Below, piece by piece: positions 34,227 through 46,700 of a stretch of 64,000 nucleotides of DNA. This DNA is from Mya arenaria (Eukaryota; Mollusca; Bivalvia; Myida; Myidae). The notes beneath the pieces are model-generated. The model was not told where the DNA came from. It worked only from the letters and a program-made list of their open reading frames with translations, and searched no databases. The position numbers were made by a program, and so were the translations under genes. The stretch covers positions 67,259,479 through 67,323,478 of the forward strand of contig NC_069125.1 of assembly GCF_026914265.1 (NCBI RefSeq). Direction: 5' to 3'. Each line of letters starts with the position of its first letter. The first letter of the stretch is position 1.

Positions 34227-37200
34227 GTGGACAGAGCTTGGAGTTGGCGAGCCAGTGAACCCAGATACTCAGATCTATCCCTGTGGACAGGTACCGAGTA
34301 ACTACATTGTAGCTTCTTTTGGTAGTGTATGTACATGTATGTGTGTATAAAAGCAGTCTTATCATATTTGTCCTGCATAAATCCTAATAATAATATTTTT
34401 AAGCTTACAAAAAGGATTTGAAGATCTGGGAGTTTGTTGTAATATAAAATATTTTTTTGCTGTTGATTGAATGAATATCCTGTTTTTCTTTTAATTATCC
34501 TTATTATTTACATTTAAAGTATATTTATATCCAGTTTTTAGCTCTACTGGCCAAAGGCCAGAAGAGCTTATGCGATGGTAATGTGTACGTAGTATGTGCG
34601 TTCGTGCGTCCGTGCGTCTGTAAACAATTGCTTGTGAACACGATACAGTCTTCAGTTTTGATTGTATCTCGATGAAACTTGTACAGTATCTAGATATTCA
34701 TTAGAGCTTGGTGCCTTTCGAAACCCAGCCAGATCCGCCCATGCATTCCTAGATTATGGCCCTTGATAGTATAAAAAAATGCCATTGTGTAAACAATTGG
34801 TTGTGAACACGATACAGTCTTCAGTTTTGATTGTATCTTGATGAAACTTGTACAGTATCTAGATATCCATTAGAGCTCGGTTCCTTTTGAAAACCAGCCA
34901 GATCCACCCATGAATGCCTAGATTATGGGCCATGAAAGTTTTATAGAAATGCTTTCTATTTTTAGCCAGGGTTGCATGAGCGAATTCTATTTTTAGCCAA
35001 GTTTACATGTACATGAAAATTCAGGTCTAGAGTTAAGGGAGACAATTTGCAAGTCTAGGATTTAGAGAGACAATTTGCTTTTTGCTTCTGCAGTTGATTT
35101 TGTGAATTAATCTGCCTTGTTCTTGTTGAAAGCCCAAAGGCCATTTTTTAGCTTTAAGTTCTGTAGTTTGCGCATTCATCTTTACAAAATTGGTTGTGAA
35201 TGTTTAAGTTATGCACCTGGTGTCATTACTGGCCACACCCAGGGTTCACAGGTTTGGTAAACATAAATCTGGAAAGGTCTGAAAATCTTTTTGTGTGTTC
35301 GTGCATCCATCTCAGCACAATTGATTGTGAATGTTTGTTCAAATTGATCAATGTTGTCCTAGGATGCCCTTGACTTTGACCTTTTGACCAACTTTTTTTT
35401 AACTTTTAAAAATACAGAAATTTTTACTATGAGTACAGTTTTGAAAGCATTTTTTTTTGTCAGATGACTTTTACTTGGCACATATTAAAATAGTTCATAC
35501 AACTAATCTGCTTACAATACTTTCTGGGCTCAGATGTTGAACGTGCTACGTTTTCAGGTAACCCAAACACAAAACATAAACTATATGTCTGTTGCCTTTT
35601 ACCCATACATACATGCTCTGGATTGATATGACCACAAAAGCCATGCCGGTAGAGCATAGGCCCTTTTAGGCCTTTTGTTTTCCATTACTTTTGTCAATTT
35701 TATTTTCCACAATGAAATAACTGTTGCGGCATTGTTGCAGGTGTTTATGCACAAAGTGTTGCTGTATCGGGGAGTTATCATACAGCACTGGCCGGCATTG
35801 GTCCATGAACGGTTGCATACAGAGGTGTACGTGGGCTATCTTCTGTGTTTTAAAATGCTCATACTTTGTTTAAGAATGTTGTAGTAGAACATTCCTAAGA
35901 AAACTCCATCCTACTATAAGACTTCTTGTTTTATGAAGTTATTTAAAATGTATTTCAATATCATAAAATGAAGTATATTTTGTAAACTAGTTTAATAGTA
36001 GGGCCTATAAAAATAAATTGTTTGGTTAGGGTTACCGTACATCCTTTTCAAAAATAGGTAGGGTAAGAAGGCTTTTTATTTTATTTTTTTATTAGGCTTT
36101 ATATAAGAATGTCATTTTCATCATTGGAGAATGGTGTTAAAGTTATCTTTTATATAAGCAATTAAGGTTTTAAACTACATATTGAAAAGCAAAAAAAAAA
36201 AAAAATAATAAAAAATTGACTATAAAAACAGTAGGGTCGGCGCCTATTCCGTAGGTAGGGTCGGGTAACCCGAACCAAATGTATTTTTTATTTAGGCCTA
36301 GCCAGTACATAACTGCCAAATTAGCTACACACCATACAGCTAAGATTGAAGGATGATACATATCATATAGGCCGTATAAGACATAGGCTGTACTCAAATA
36401 TGTACATATATAATTCAGAATTACATTACAGGGCAAAGAAGCCAAGCAAACCAGTGCCATATTACCAGGTTCTGGCTGATGAAAATGACCTGGTGCACTG
36501 TGTAAGTATTAATTTAATATCAATATGATTATTTGAATACAGATAAATTTACTCTTTTATGAGAAATTTATTTTCAATATTTATAATTGTCTATACATAT
36601 GTGCACAAAATGATTACTTCTTGGTTAAATATCTAACAAACATTGATATTCGAAATAATTTCATATGCTTAAGGACATGTTCATTTTCAAGCAATTAAGA
36701 GATTATTATATATATATACAAGTATACATTTTTAGCCCACTATTCGAAGAAGAATAAGGAGTGCTTTACTATTCATCTTGGCGTCACATCTTGGTTAAGG
36801 TTTTGCATGCAAGCACCTTCAAGTCATTTTCTCAGCAAATACATCATGTGTTGTATTGAACCTTTACATATGTGTTCCCAACTATCCAACTTTCTTAATT
36901 AATGAAGTGAGATAAATAGAATTATCTCACTTCATTAATTAAGAAAGTTGGTTGGTTAGGTTTTGCATGTAGCCACATTTAAGTCAATTTCTCAGCAAAT
37001 ACATACTATATCAGCAACTACTAGATGTATTACACTTAGATTTTATACAAAGGATTTTAACCGTCAAACCTACTTAAATAACCAAGTAAATTAACTCTTT
37101 TTTGGATATAATGTAAATTATGGCCTTTTATTAATCAACAGAAATTTAGGTTATTGTTTTACTTGAAACCACATTTTAACCTATACCTCAGCAAATACAT

Positions 37201-40200
37201 CATGTATTGCATTGAAACTTTATACATGTATTCCCAATAATCCAATCTACTTATATAAATAAGTAAAATAACTCTTTATTGCATTTATGCAAATTTTTGC
37301 CCTTAATTATACGACTTTGAAATTCTGGTTAAGATTTTGCTTGTAAGCACACATAGAATATTATCTCAGCAACTTCTCAATGTTTTGCATTAAGACTTTA
37401 TGCAAAACTCCATGATCAAACATACTAAAATAACTGAGTTGGATAACTCTGTTTTCCATTAAGTGTAAAAAATGGCCCTTTTTAAAAAAAAGTTCTGGTT
37501 AATGTTTTGCACGTAATCTATTTACATTGATTCATGCATATTTCTTCAAAACTTTGCAATCCTTAAACTTAAAGCGGCGAAGAAAGTTGAGCATGCTTTT
37601 TCTGTGACAGCTCTATTTTTTGTTCAAGTCTGTACTACACATTGGTCTCTTTTGTAATATTATGCACCAACAACCTTAAAACACACTATTGCATATTTTA
37701 TACATTCTTAAAGGGATATTATGACAAATAATTTTCAGAAATATCACTAAAACCATTGATTCTACATGTATAATTTGTACAATTCATGATTTACTTGAAT
37801 ACGCTGAACCATTTAAGAACCATTTACCCATTTAATCCACACAATATTTTTGCAAAATACATCTTTTGATATACTAGTATTGCAGATATTTTCAAATATT
37901 TTCTAGATGCACTGGGGAAACCATGTTGAATTTTATAAAAATGAATTCATAGATAACATAAAAAGTAGATATTGGATGATATGCAGAAAAATCGGTTTAT
38001 TTAATTCAATTGGAGAATGTGATAATTTTTAGTCCATTTTTCTTAAGGTAAATATATACAGATATTATCCAAGGGCCTTTCAAAAACAAAATGAAGACAT
38101 GCTCCTCAGTAACACATCTTTAAAACCAGTACTTTAACCAAAAACATTATTCAGCAACCCCTCAAATTCTCTTTAACTCAAAAAGAGATTAAGTATAGAA
38201 AAAAAGCACACAACAAGGCACATACTTTGCAGTGTTATAGATTTGTTTTGATGTTTGTTCCAGAAAGTTGATAACCCTCGAGTGTCGTTCATCCCACCAC
38301 GGAGCCTAAGGAAGTACCTGAACAAACACATGCCCGTTATGGAGTATCCGGGTAGGTTTATATACACCCAGTTCCCATGAATTAGTTCTCGGTGAAATAT
38401 TGCCAAAAGGTTTGATCAACGAATTCTCTTAGAAAATATGCTTTGAAAAAGAGTGAACATACACATTTTTACATATTTTTTATATAAAATAGTAAAATGA
38501 GATTGAGATATGACTTAGTTATTTTTGTAATATTGGGGCCAGGGAAGCATAAGCATGCCATTATTTCTATATATTTCAGGTATAGACTATGTGTCCCATG
38601 AGGACATCAGACCGTTATTATTGTCAAAGAAGAGTAAGCCATTACAGCATGACCTGTTGGAGACATTCTTCATCAGAGATGATATATGTGAGTATTCCCA
38701 CTATACGATATATGTGAGTATTCCCACTTTATGATATATGTGAGTATTCCCACTATACGATATATGTGAGTATTCCCACTATACGATATATGTGAGTATT
38801 CCCACTATACGATATATGTGAGTATTCCCACTATACGATATATGTGAGTATTCCCACTTTACGATATATGTGAGTATTCCCACTTTACGATATATGTGAG
38901 TATTCCCACTATACGATATATGTGAGTATTCCCACTATACGATATATGTGAGTATTCCCACTATACGATATATGTGAGTATTCCCACTATACGATACATG
39001 TGAGTATTCCCTCTATACATTGGCAAGTTTCAAACACTTTCAATCATGTAACATACATCTATGATTGTTTTTGTCACTTTTAAAAAACAATACTATACAT
39101 ATGCATAAATAGTATATATTATATATGTGAGAAATACTTCCATACCATATAAGCTACCTTGGACGTGGAAACATTGTGTTTACATGCAGTGGCCGGTCCC
39201 AGGTTTGTGCGTACTGAGGCCCTGCAGCAATTCCAGGATGACCTCCAGCCATACCTGTACATGAAGGATGTGTACCGTCACACCACGGAGAATGTCCGTG
39301 TCACAGTTATCCCGTTCTACATTGGTCAGGATGCTCAAATACATTGGGTGAGCTGTCTGCTTCCATTTAATAATCTGTTATGTCTATGGCTATTTGTGTT
39401 CACAATGTTGATAAGTTCAGGTCATTGTTTTCTCTACCACAATAGAGGCTGCTTTTATCATCAAAGTGATTTTTTTTTTCGAATCAAATATGGGTCATTC
39501 TTAGGTCTCATGATTGTCTTCAAGAAATCTAGGTCAAGATTGTCATGTGGAAAGTAAACTAGATAGAAAAGATCAACTCATAGAAGAATTTTGTGTACTC
39601 AATCTATAGGAGGTTTAATTTTCATTTAGCATCAGAAATGATTGTCTTTATCAAATCTAGGTCAAGATTGAAAACAGATTTTTTTTGACACTAGCACAAA
39701 AAAAATAAATATATTATCATGGCCGGAATTCTGTATATTGGGTGGTCGATCAAGGGAGCATTAGGCCCTCTTTTCTTTTGCAGATTATGTATGTGAAACA
39801 ACAACTGAGAACAGGAAACTGTTATATCGTAACTCACATGCTTTTACTGAACCATGGAATTATAAAAGAATACAGTTGAGAGTTGAGTAGAGAAACATGA
39901 GCTTGATTCATACTGTTTTGTGTTTTAAGTGGCGTTACTGTGTGCGTATAGAGAACCTTGGTGAGGAGATGGTGCAGCTACGCAGTCGCCACTGGGAGAT
40001 ATTCAGTGGCTCAACGCGGGAGGTCCTCTCTGACAGGGGAGTGGTTGGCAAGGTAACTTTCAATTTGAAACAAGTTGACACAGTCACTGATTTCACATCA
40101 AATCTCATTTTTTCTGGTGGATATTTTTGGTGTGCCAATTCTCAGAGGTAATATCACATCCATCAAATTGACAAAAATCCATGCTGTTATCCACCAGCTG

Positions 40201-42972
40201 GAAAACAAATTCGTACTATTGGAAGTAACTGTGACTCTGAATAACAGTCTTATTCAAACCGTTACCGCCAATTGACATGTACACAATCATGTGATAACTG
40301 ATGACATCATGCTCGTATTATTAATTTGCTTGTTTTAAATGGATTGAAACATGTATTTTTTTGTTTTTAAATGAAACATTTGAAAATCGTTTTAGAATTG
40401 AGACAGGCTTTATGACAATTATTGAAAATAAGGTGTTTTCATGTCAGACTATTGTCTTTCCTCGAATGAAGCATCCTGATAACTGTAAATTTTTGGCACT
40501 AGGACACGAGAATGTGTATTGAAAAAACTTTAGCATAGATTTGGATCCTAATTGAGCTATGAAATGAATAAAATCTCAAATTCGAGTTTATTTATCAAAT
40601 TTATTAAACTTGTCATTCAATAATGAACTTGTTTAATAAATCGATACAAACACCCCAATCATTTGAGATTCTCTATGTATATTACAAAGTAATCATTTTT
40701 TCAATTTATAAAATTGAGTTGAAAAAAAATGTTTTGTTTTCCAGGAGCCTGTGTTGACTACAACATATCCAGTGTTCCAGTACATGAGCACCATTCCCCT
40801 TGAGTCTCCAACAGGGACCATGTGGTATGAGAAGTCTTTTTCTCTTGTTTGGGTGTCTCATTTTGCATGTCATGTGTTCATGCCTTGTATTAATGGGTCT
40901 TGTGTTTCTTATGTTCATGCATGTCATGTCTTGGCTTCGTTTGTCACATGATTATGTGTCTTGGCTTCGTTTGTCACATGTTTATGTGTCTTGGTTTCGT
41001 TTGTCACATGTTTATGTGTCTTGGTTTCAGTTGTCACATGTTTATGTGTCTTGGCTTCGTTTGTCACATGTTTATGTGTCTTGGCTTCGTTTGTCACATG
41101 TTTATGTGTCTTGGCTTCGTTTGTCACATGATTATGTGTCTTGGCTTCGTTTGTCACATGTTTATGTGTCTTGGCTTCGTTTGTCACATGATTATGTGTC
41201 TTGGCTTCGTTTGTCACATGTTTATGTGTCTTGGCTTCGTTTGTCACATGTTTATGTGTCTTGGCTTCGTTTGTCACATGTTTATGTGTCTTGGTTTCGT
41301 TTGTCACATGTTTATGTGTCTTGGTTTCAGTTGTCACATGTTTATGTGTCTTGGCTTCGTTTGTCACATGATTATGTGTCTTGGCTTCGTTTGTCACATG
41401 TTTATGTGTCTTGGCTTTGTTTGTCACATGATTATGTGTCTTGGCTTCGTTTGTCACATGTTTATGTGTCTTGGCTTCGTTTGTCACATGTTTATGTGTC
41501 TTGGCTTCGTTTGTCACATGTTTATGTGTCTTGGCTTCGTTTGTCACATGATTATGTGTCTTGGTTTCAGTTGTCACATGGTTATGTGTCTTGGGTTCAT
41601 ATGTCAAATATTCATTTGTCTTATATTTATTGTCTAAATCTCATATGTATTGTCTTTTATCCATATGTCACATATTAATAGTTTTATAGTCGAGTGTTTC
41701 ATGTTCATGTTGGTGGATTGGTGTCTCATGTCCATATGCCAGTGTTCATGAATTTTAAACTGTGTATGTCTTGTGTTAATCTGTCTTGAGATACTTTATA
41801 GTGTTCATGTGTCCCATGTTAGTGTTTCTCATGGTCATGATTCTGGTGTGTATGTGTCTCCTGTCCATTAGTCTGATGTTTGTGTTTCATGTAATCTTGA
41901 TATTTTGAAGAAAATGAATTAAAAATGTGTCATGCTATGATTATGTACTTTATAATAGGTAAGCAAACCATGATGCTTTTTTATATTTTCTGCATCCTCA
42001 TTTATAGCTCACCTGAGCGTGTGGTAGGTTGGTTGTCCAGTGTGGTTCAATTATAGTCAACTATTGCTTTATTTACGCTCTTGAGACCACAATTGTAGTG
42101 AAATGTTTCCCGAAATTGGTCAGAATGATTTTTGATGAAATTCCAGGTAGGTTAGAGTATGGGTCAACCTCAGGTCAAATCTAAGGAAAAACATTGTTTA
42201 TGCATGAGGCTGCATTTTCCATCTGATCTTTCACAACTTTACACTTTACTTGTTTACACACTACATGCTGATCTTCACTCAATTGATGAAAATGATTGTG
42301 TTGATGAATGCTAAATCAATTCATGTCTGGGTCAAAAACAAGGTCACTAGGTCAATTCTTTTTTACACACTACATGCTGACACTGACATATAGGTCCATG
42401 ATGCTGATCTTCACTCAATTGATGAAAATGATTGTGTTGATGCATTCTAAATCAAGTCATGTCTGGGTCAAAAACAAGGTCACTAGGTCAAATCTTAGGA
42501 TTACCTTGCTTAGCAATAGGGACTGTTTTATTAATCTGATAACCTAAAACCTGGTCAGGATGATAGTTTTGATGAAATTTTGGTTTGTTTCAAATACAAG
42601 TCATCTTGGATAAAAAGTAAGCAACTAATTTGGATAAACTGTACTCAGGTGGATGATCTAGGGACATCATGACTCTCTTGTTTGGGTTTTAATTCACATT
42701 ATATAATATATATTAAAATGATGTTTTCAATATTGTATTTTACAGCTTTAAACATAGAGCATAAGGCTGTTTTGTTTTAGAATATTGTTTTCAGTATCTA
42801 CCTGTACACATTATACAGACAGTTTCAAATCTTATTTTGCAGGGGTTTTTACACGATGGAGAGAGAGAATGGTACAACATTTGAGTGCAAGATCCCAACC
42901 TTCAAGCTGGAAAAGTACAGTGACAAACATAAAACCATAGTGTACCCTAACACTAATGACTCCACATCCTGA
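34227..42972 (+). CDS. POLDIP2: DNA polymerase delta-interacting protein 2, first exon not found
   Basis: Nine exons in phase: 34227-34290, 35741-35826, 36432-36501, 38264-38351, 38580-38687, 39190-39347, 39930-40052, 40745-40824, 42843-42972, giving about 302 residues. Two domains: a YccV-like hemimethylated-DNA-binding domain (GQVFMHKVLLYRGVI, PYYQVLADENDLVHC), then PGIDYVSHEDIRP, then an ApaG/DUF525 beta-sandwich (ENVRVTVIPFYIG, WWRYCVRIENL, QLRSRHWEIFSG, RGVVGKEPVL, GTMWGFYTMERENG). The family is mainly in mitochondria, with roles reported in ClpXP regulation and DNA replication/repair. The donor of exon 35741-35826 (GTACGT) was chosen because only it keeps frame. The transit-peptide exon lies left of 34227 and was not recognised. 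Introns carry two minisatellites and a perfect hairpin. Confidence 0.95.
34545..34960. repeat. Dispersed repeat, two tandem modules of about 175 bp
   Basis: It starts with CTACTGGCCAAAGGCCAGAA, a short hairpin followed by GAGCTTATGCGATGG, a header I recall from many marine invertebrate repeats. Two modules follow, each with TGTAAACAATTG(C/G)TTGTGAA, ACGATACAGTCTTCAGTTTT, GATGAAACTTGTACAGTATC and GATTATGG. It lies in POLDIP2 intron DNA. Confidence 0.7.
36730..37560. repeat. Dispersed repeat with four to five degenerate tandem modules
   Basis: Modules of about 160-195 bp begin with GGTTAAGGTTTTGCATGCAAG-like words at about 36795, 36955, 37149, 37328 and 37497, and carry TCAGCAAATACATCATGT and TAAATAAGT(A/G)AAATAACTC. 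Header GCCCACTATTCGAAGAAGAA at 36735. It is inside a POLDIP2 intron and holds the perfect hairpin at 36886-36951. Confidence 0.65.
36886..36951. repeat. Perfect 30-bp inverted repeat with 6-nt loop
   Basis: Arms 36886-36915 and 36922-36951 are exact reverse complements (30 of 30), separated by ATAGAA. The left arm begins CCAACTTTCTTAATTAATGA. The sequence falls in POLDIP2 intron 3, in the transcribed strand, so the pre-mRNA can form a 30-bp stem. Confidence 0.95.
38681..39018 (+). repeat. 26-bp minisatellite made from the exon 5 splice donor
   Basis: Thirteen tandem units beginning GATATATGTGAGTATTCCC run from the last bases of the POLDIP2 exon at 38580-38687 into the intron. The first unit contains the real exon-intron junction (GATATAT|GTGAGT), so each further unit carries a copy of the donor. 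Units vary slightly (CACTATAC, CACTTTAC, CACTTTAT, and a last CTCTATAC). Confidence 0.95.
39370..39690. repeat. Short degenerate repeat in POLDIP2 intron
   Basis: Two loosely matching halves carry TGATTGTCTT(C/T)A followed by AAATCTAGGTCAAGATTG (near 39512 and 39642). It looks like part of a dispersed repeat; I cannot assign a family. Confidence 0.4.
40927..41605. repeat. 30-bp minisatellite, about 22 copies
   Basis: The unit, 30 bp, contains TTGTCACATGTTTATGTGTC followed by TTGGCTTCGT; a few units have ATTATG for TTTATG or TTTCAG for TTCGT. It begins about 100 bp after the donor of POLDIP2 exon 40745-40824. Because 30 is a multiple of 3, long frames stay open on both strands (e.g. 40800-41678 plus, 40924-41607 minus); these are not genes. 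Confidence 0.95.
42003..42660. repeat. Dispersed repeat with AGCTCACCTGAGC header and a 140-bp tandem duplication
   Basis: It starts with TATAGCTCACCTGAGC. The segment TGCTGATCTTCACTCAATTG to GGTCACTAGGTCAA occurs twice, near 42269-42355 and 42408-42490, about 139 bp apart. GGTCA words are frequent. It occupies the last intron of POLDIP2. Confidence 0.65.
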
Positions 42973-43714
42973 GGCAGAAGAATCTACATGTAGTTTCATT
43001 TAATTTATTCACCATTAAATATTGTACATATTTTGGTGTGATATGAGATATGTGAAAGATTTGACAAAAAACATAAAGAAAAGTGCGCTATTATTTCTTG
43101 TGTTGTCTGAATGTTATCTGATTTAATAAATTGAATAATGAGGAATTTATGCATATTGTATTTCACTTTTGCTCAGAGTTTGTCTGCCATTATTAGTTCA
43201 GCTTGTGTACATTTGACCTTTCCTTGGTTACCTGGATATTAGCATACATTACTGTAAGTTCAGTGCATCTTGCAACTCCGCATAAAAGCAATAACTTTGT
43301 TCTTATTGAACTTTAGAACAATGTCAAAGATGATAATTGAAACGTAAGAAGGGTATGTAAAGACACCGGTGTATAAAATACACATGTGTAGACTCATCCA
43401 TATACATTTGCATATTGACATACTAAATTAATACAGTCATATTGTTAGTTTCTGTTGTTCTGTTGAAAACTTCTTTCCATCATACATCCTTGTTTTGTCT
43501 CTTTTTCCACTCTGTAAAACCGCCCTGGAAATAAAGTATACTGTAAGAAGAATGTGACATTTGTTGTATGTGTAAAATGATGCAGTTTTAGTTTAACGGC
43601 TGCAGCATTTTAATCTGAGTGTATACACTATATAGCAAACACTGATACATATTCATGTATAATAAACGTGGATAGCAGTGTTTATATTTTTACAATCATC
43701 AGTATAAGTGCATG
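42973..43714. other. 3' region between convergent POLDIP2 and sulfurtransferase genes
   Basis: Candidate plus-strand poly(A) signals are AATAAA at about 43125 and AATAAAG near 43530. No other gene is seen. Both transcripts end in this 740-bp interval. Confidence 0.5.
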
Positions 43715-46700
43715 TTATTGGGAATAAAATACATAACGATATCCATCATCATTATTATCATGCCTAAATCCAAGACCACTTCTTTCATTAAGTTCACTAA
43801 CCATGAAGACACGTACGTCCGCGGCCCCCACAAGTCTTGCAGCAAGGGCGACAGTGCAGGAGGACATTCCACTGTTGCATTGTGTCACCAGGGGGCGCCC
43901 AAGGTTCACACCCGCAACTTCAAACACTGAAAATAAAGGGGGGCGGATGTTGTGTGAGAAAAAATCACAAATTATTTGCAAAATGTTTTAATGAAGGAAT
44001 TGGTGAAATAAGCCCCATTACGCAACACAGCTTAACAACATCAAGAAAAGGAAGAGAAAAAAAACACGATCATAGCAATTAAAGTTGGTGTGCTGGATTC
44101 ATACATTGTTTTATTTCGTCTTTGGATTTCATTGTTCCTTGTTCCTCATCTACAATGTTTGCCATCGTGAGATTTACTGCGTCAGGTATATGGTCCTCTG
44201 AAACAAAAAGAGGAAAAGAATACTAACGTGTTTCCACAACTGGCATTACATAGATTAGCTCTGCATGTACCACTGTCGTGAAGTAAATTCAATGAACACT
44301 TCTTCAACTATGTTGAGTCAGGCGGTTAGATTATGTGAAGTGAGACGGACAATATCCATAACAAACCTGAAAAGGCGGAGACGGGCCGGGTGTCGACGAG
44401 ATGGAATTTCAGGTCTTGGAGGTTATCACAGACAGCCTTGTAGTCCGCCAACATCAGGGCGTCCACTCGACTGGAGAAGTTTCCGCGCTTGAAGAAACAA
44501 TTTCAACAACGATTTACCTATTTTGCATACGAATCTCATAAAACATGATGATTGGTTCAAAAGATGCCCGATTACAAATGAACAGTTCTGAATTTATAGG
44601 TATGGAAAAATATTAATTTTATACTACAATAAAATAATATTTCCCTCGACTCATTGTGCATGTGCGTCAATATGGCCAAGGTAAGATTGCGTAAAAAACT
44701 TAGAGTGAACCATTTTAATATCAAATACTCGTGTATTTGAACAAATCGTCATCGATACCGTAACAGCTTCCGACTGAGACGAGGTCGGAAAACCGGAGCT
44801 GAGCCACTTTTGTAACCCGCCGTCCAAAACTGACACCTTCTCGTGGCCGAAATACTGAAGTGGCAAATAAAATCACAAGAAAAAAGTTGATGCATAGCAT
44901 CAAGTCGGCGCAATAAAATTAGAAGAAAAACGTGCATGCAGATAACCGAAAATGGTTATTTTTTCAATGATAATATTGTTTTTATGTTAGGGGTACATAT
45001 GCTCGAAGGACATTATGGTTAATAATATTGCTACAATAGTTTAAGCCCGGAATTATAGATATTCTGTTGTTTTCTTCAAGCTAATCCTCCGGTTAAAACT
45101 TAATTATACCAAAATGATAACATACGTTTTTTTCGGAAGAAATAGAGTCAATGGTCTAATACATAGATTTCAATAGCATGAAATTCACCTTTTATTTGTA
45201 CCGGCATGTTATGTGAATTCCTTGCTTTCTATTTTGTATTAGTTTTTGTAACACATTTCACTCATATGAGTATATAGAACGGGGATAAAATACTATACAT
45301 CAAGAGGGAATTATCTGGAGTTCATTCTTTCGAATGATATTTTCAGAACAAACAATTAAGCTCAATGTTAATTTTTCAAAACTCGGCATTTTTTCTGTCG
45401 CCAAGGGAGATTACTGCGTAGGAGGTTTAGAAACATAAAGAATATTGTAATAGTACCGTGTAACCTTCATCTATTTGGGCGGAAGTTGATATCAATCGGA
45501 ACACCTCGGCCTGTATCTATCTCGGAGATGGCCGAGTTGTTATGATTGAGTTGGTATTTAAAATCAAAATTTTCAAAATGATAAGCAGGGCTGTTATAAT
45601 TTAAGGTTTCATTATCAATTAAAGTGTAAAGTTTTATAAAGCATACTAAACTTCATATTTTATCATGCAACGTGGAAACTATTGAAAGCATTGTTCTGCA
45701 ATTTATGAACTAGTCCCTTAGTTGGAATATAACATAACATAATAACGTATGTGTATGGGTAATGATCGGTAGAATTTCCTGATAAACATATCTTAGTTGA
45801 TTAGAGTATTTATATATTTAAGCTTTTAAGGAAATGTGAAATAATCTTAAGATAAACTTTATAATTGATGATTTCACTGTTGATTTTTAAATACTGTGTA
45901 GTTTTTGTCATATTTAATATTCCAAACCACAGTAGTTTGATGTGAATTAACTCCTGCTTTGGTGTCGTATTATCATATGACCTGTACCAAATTTCGTAAC
46001 ATTTAAAACATTTTTTCTCTAGATTTATCAAAACAGGGTCTCTCCTACCAACTATTAAGCATGAACAACTATGAGTATCTGATGTTTAACAAGAGATGTT
46101 TGTCAAACATTATGCCCCCCCCCTCCCCCCCCCCCCCCCCTGAGCGCCATGTTGTCAGGATTATATGGACAATTGAATGAAATATGCATGGACCGAAATG
46201 ACAGCTGATTTGTTGCTGTTTTAAGATTATGACCATTAAAGTGTGAGGATAAAGTGTGTTATGACCGTCATGACCTTTGACTCTATGAACTCAAAATCCA
46301 GAGTCATCAGCTGGTCACCAGAAACCTAAATGTCAAGTTTGAGGGCCATGGGTGCAGGCATTGTCAAGTTATCACAAGACAAGTTTTTTTCGATCAAGGT
46401 CACTGTGACCTTGACCTTTGACCCGATGACCCCTTAAATCATAAGGGGTCATCTACAAGTCAGATGCAACTCCAAGTCAAGTTTGAAGGCCATGGTTTCA
46501 GGCATTGTTGAGTTATCACTCGGACAACCTTTTACCATTCAAGATCACTGTGACCTTGACCTTTGGCTCTATGAATCCTAAAATCAATAAGGGTGATCTA
46601 CTGGTCAGGCTTAACATCCATGTCAACTTTAATGATCATAGGTTCAGGCATTGTTGAGATATCAGTGGGGGAAGATTTGTTAACTTTTTTGCGTTACAGG

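Noticed and set aside
40800-41678. 292-codon and 245-codon plus frames and a 227-codon minus frame
   Set aside because: They are translations of the 30-bp minisatellite; a period divisible by three keeps several frames open on both strands at once.
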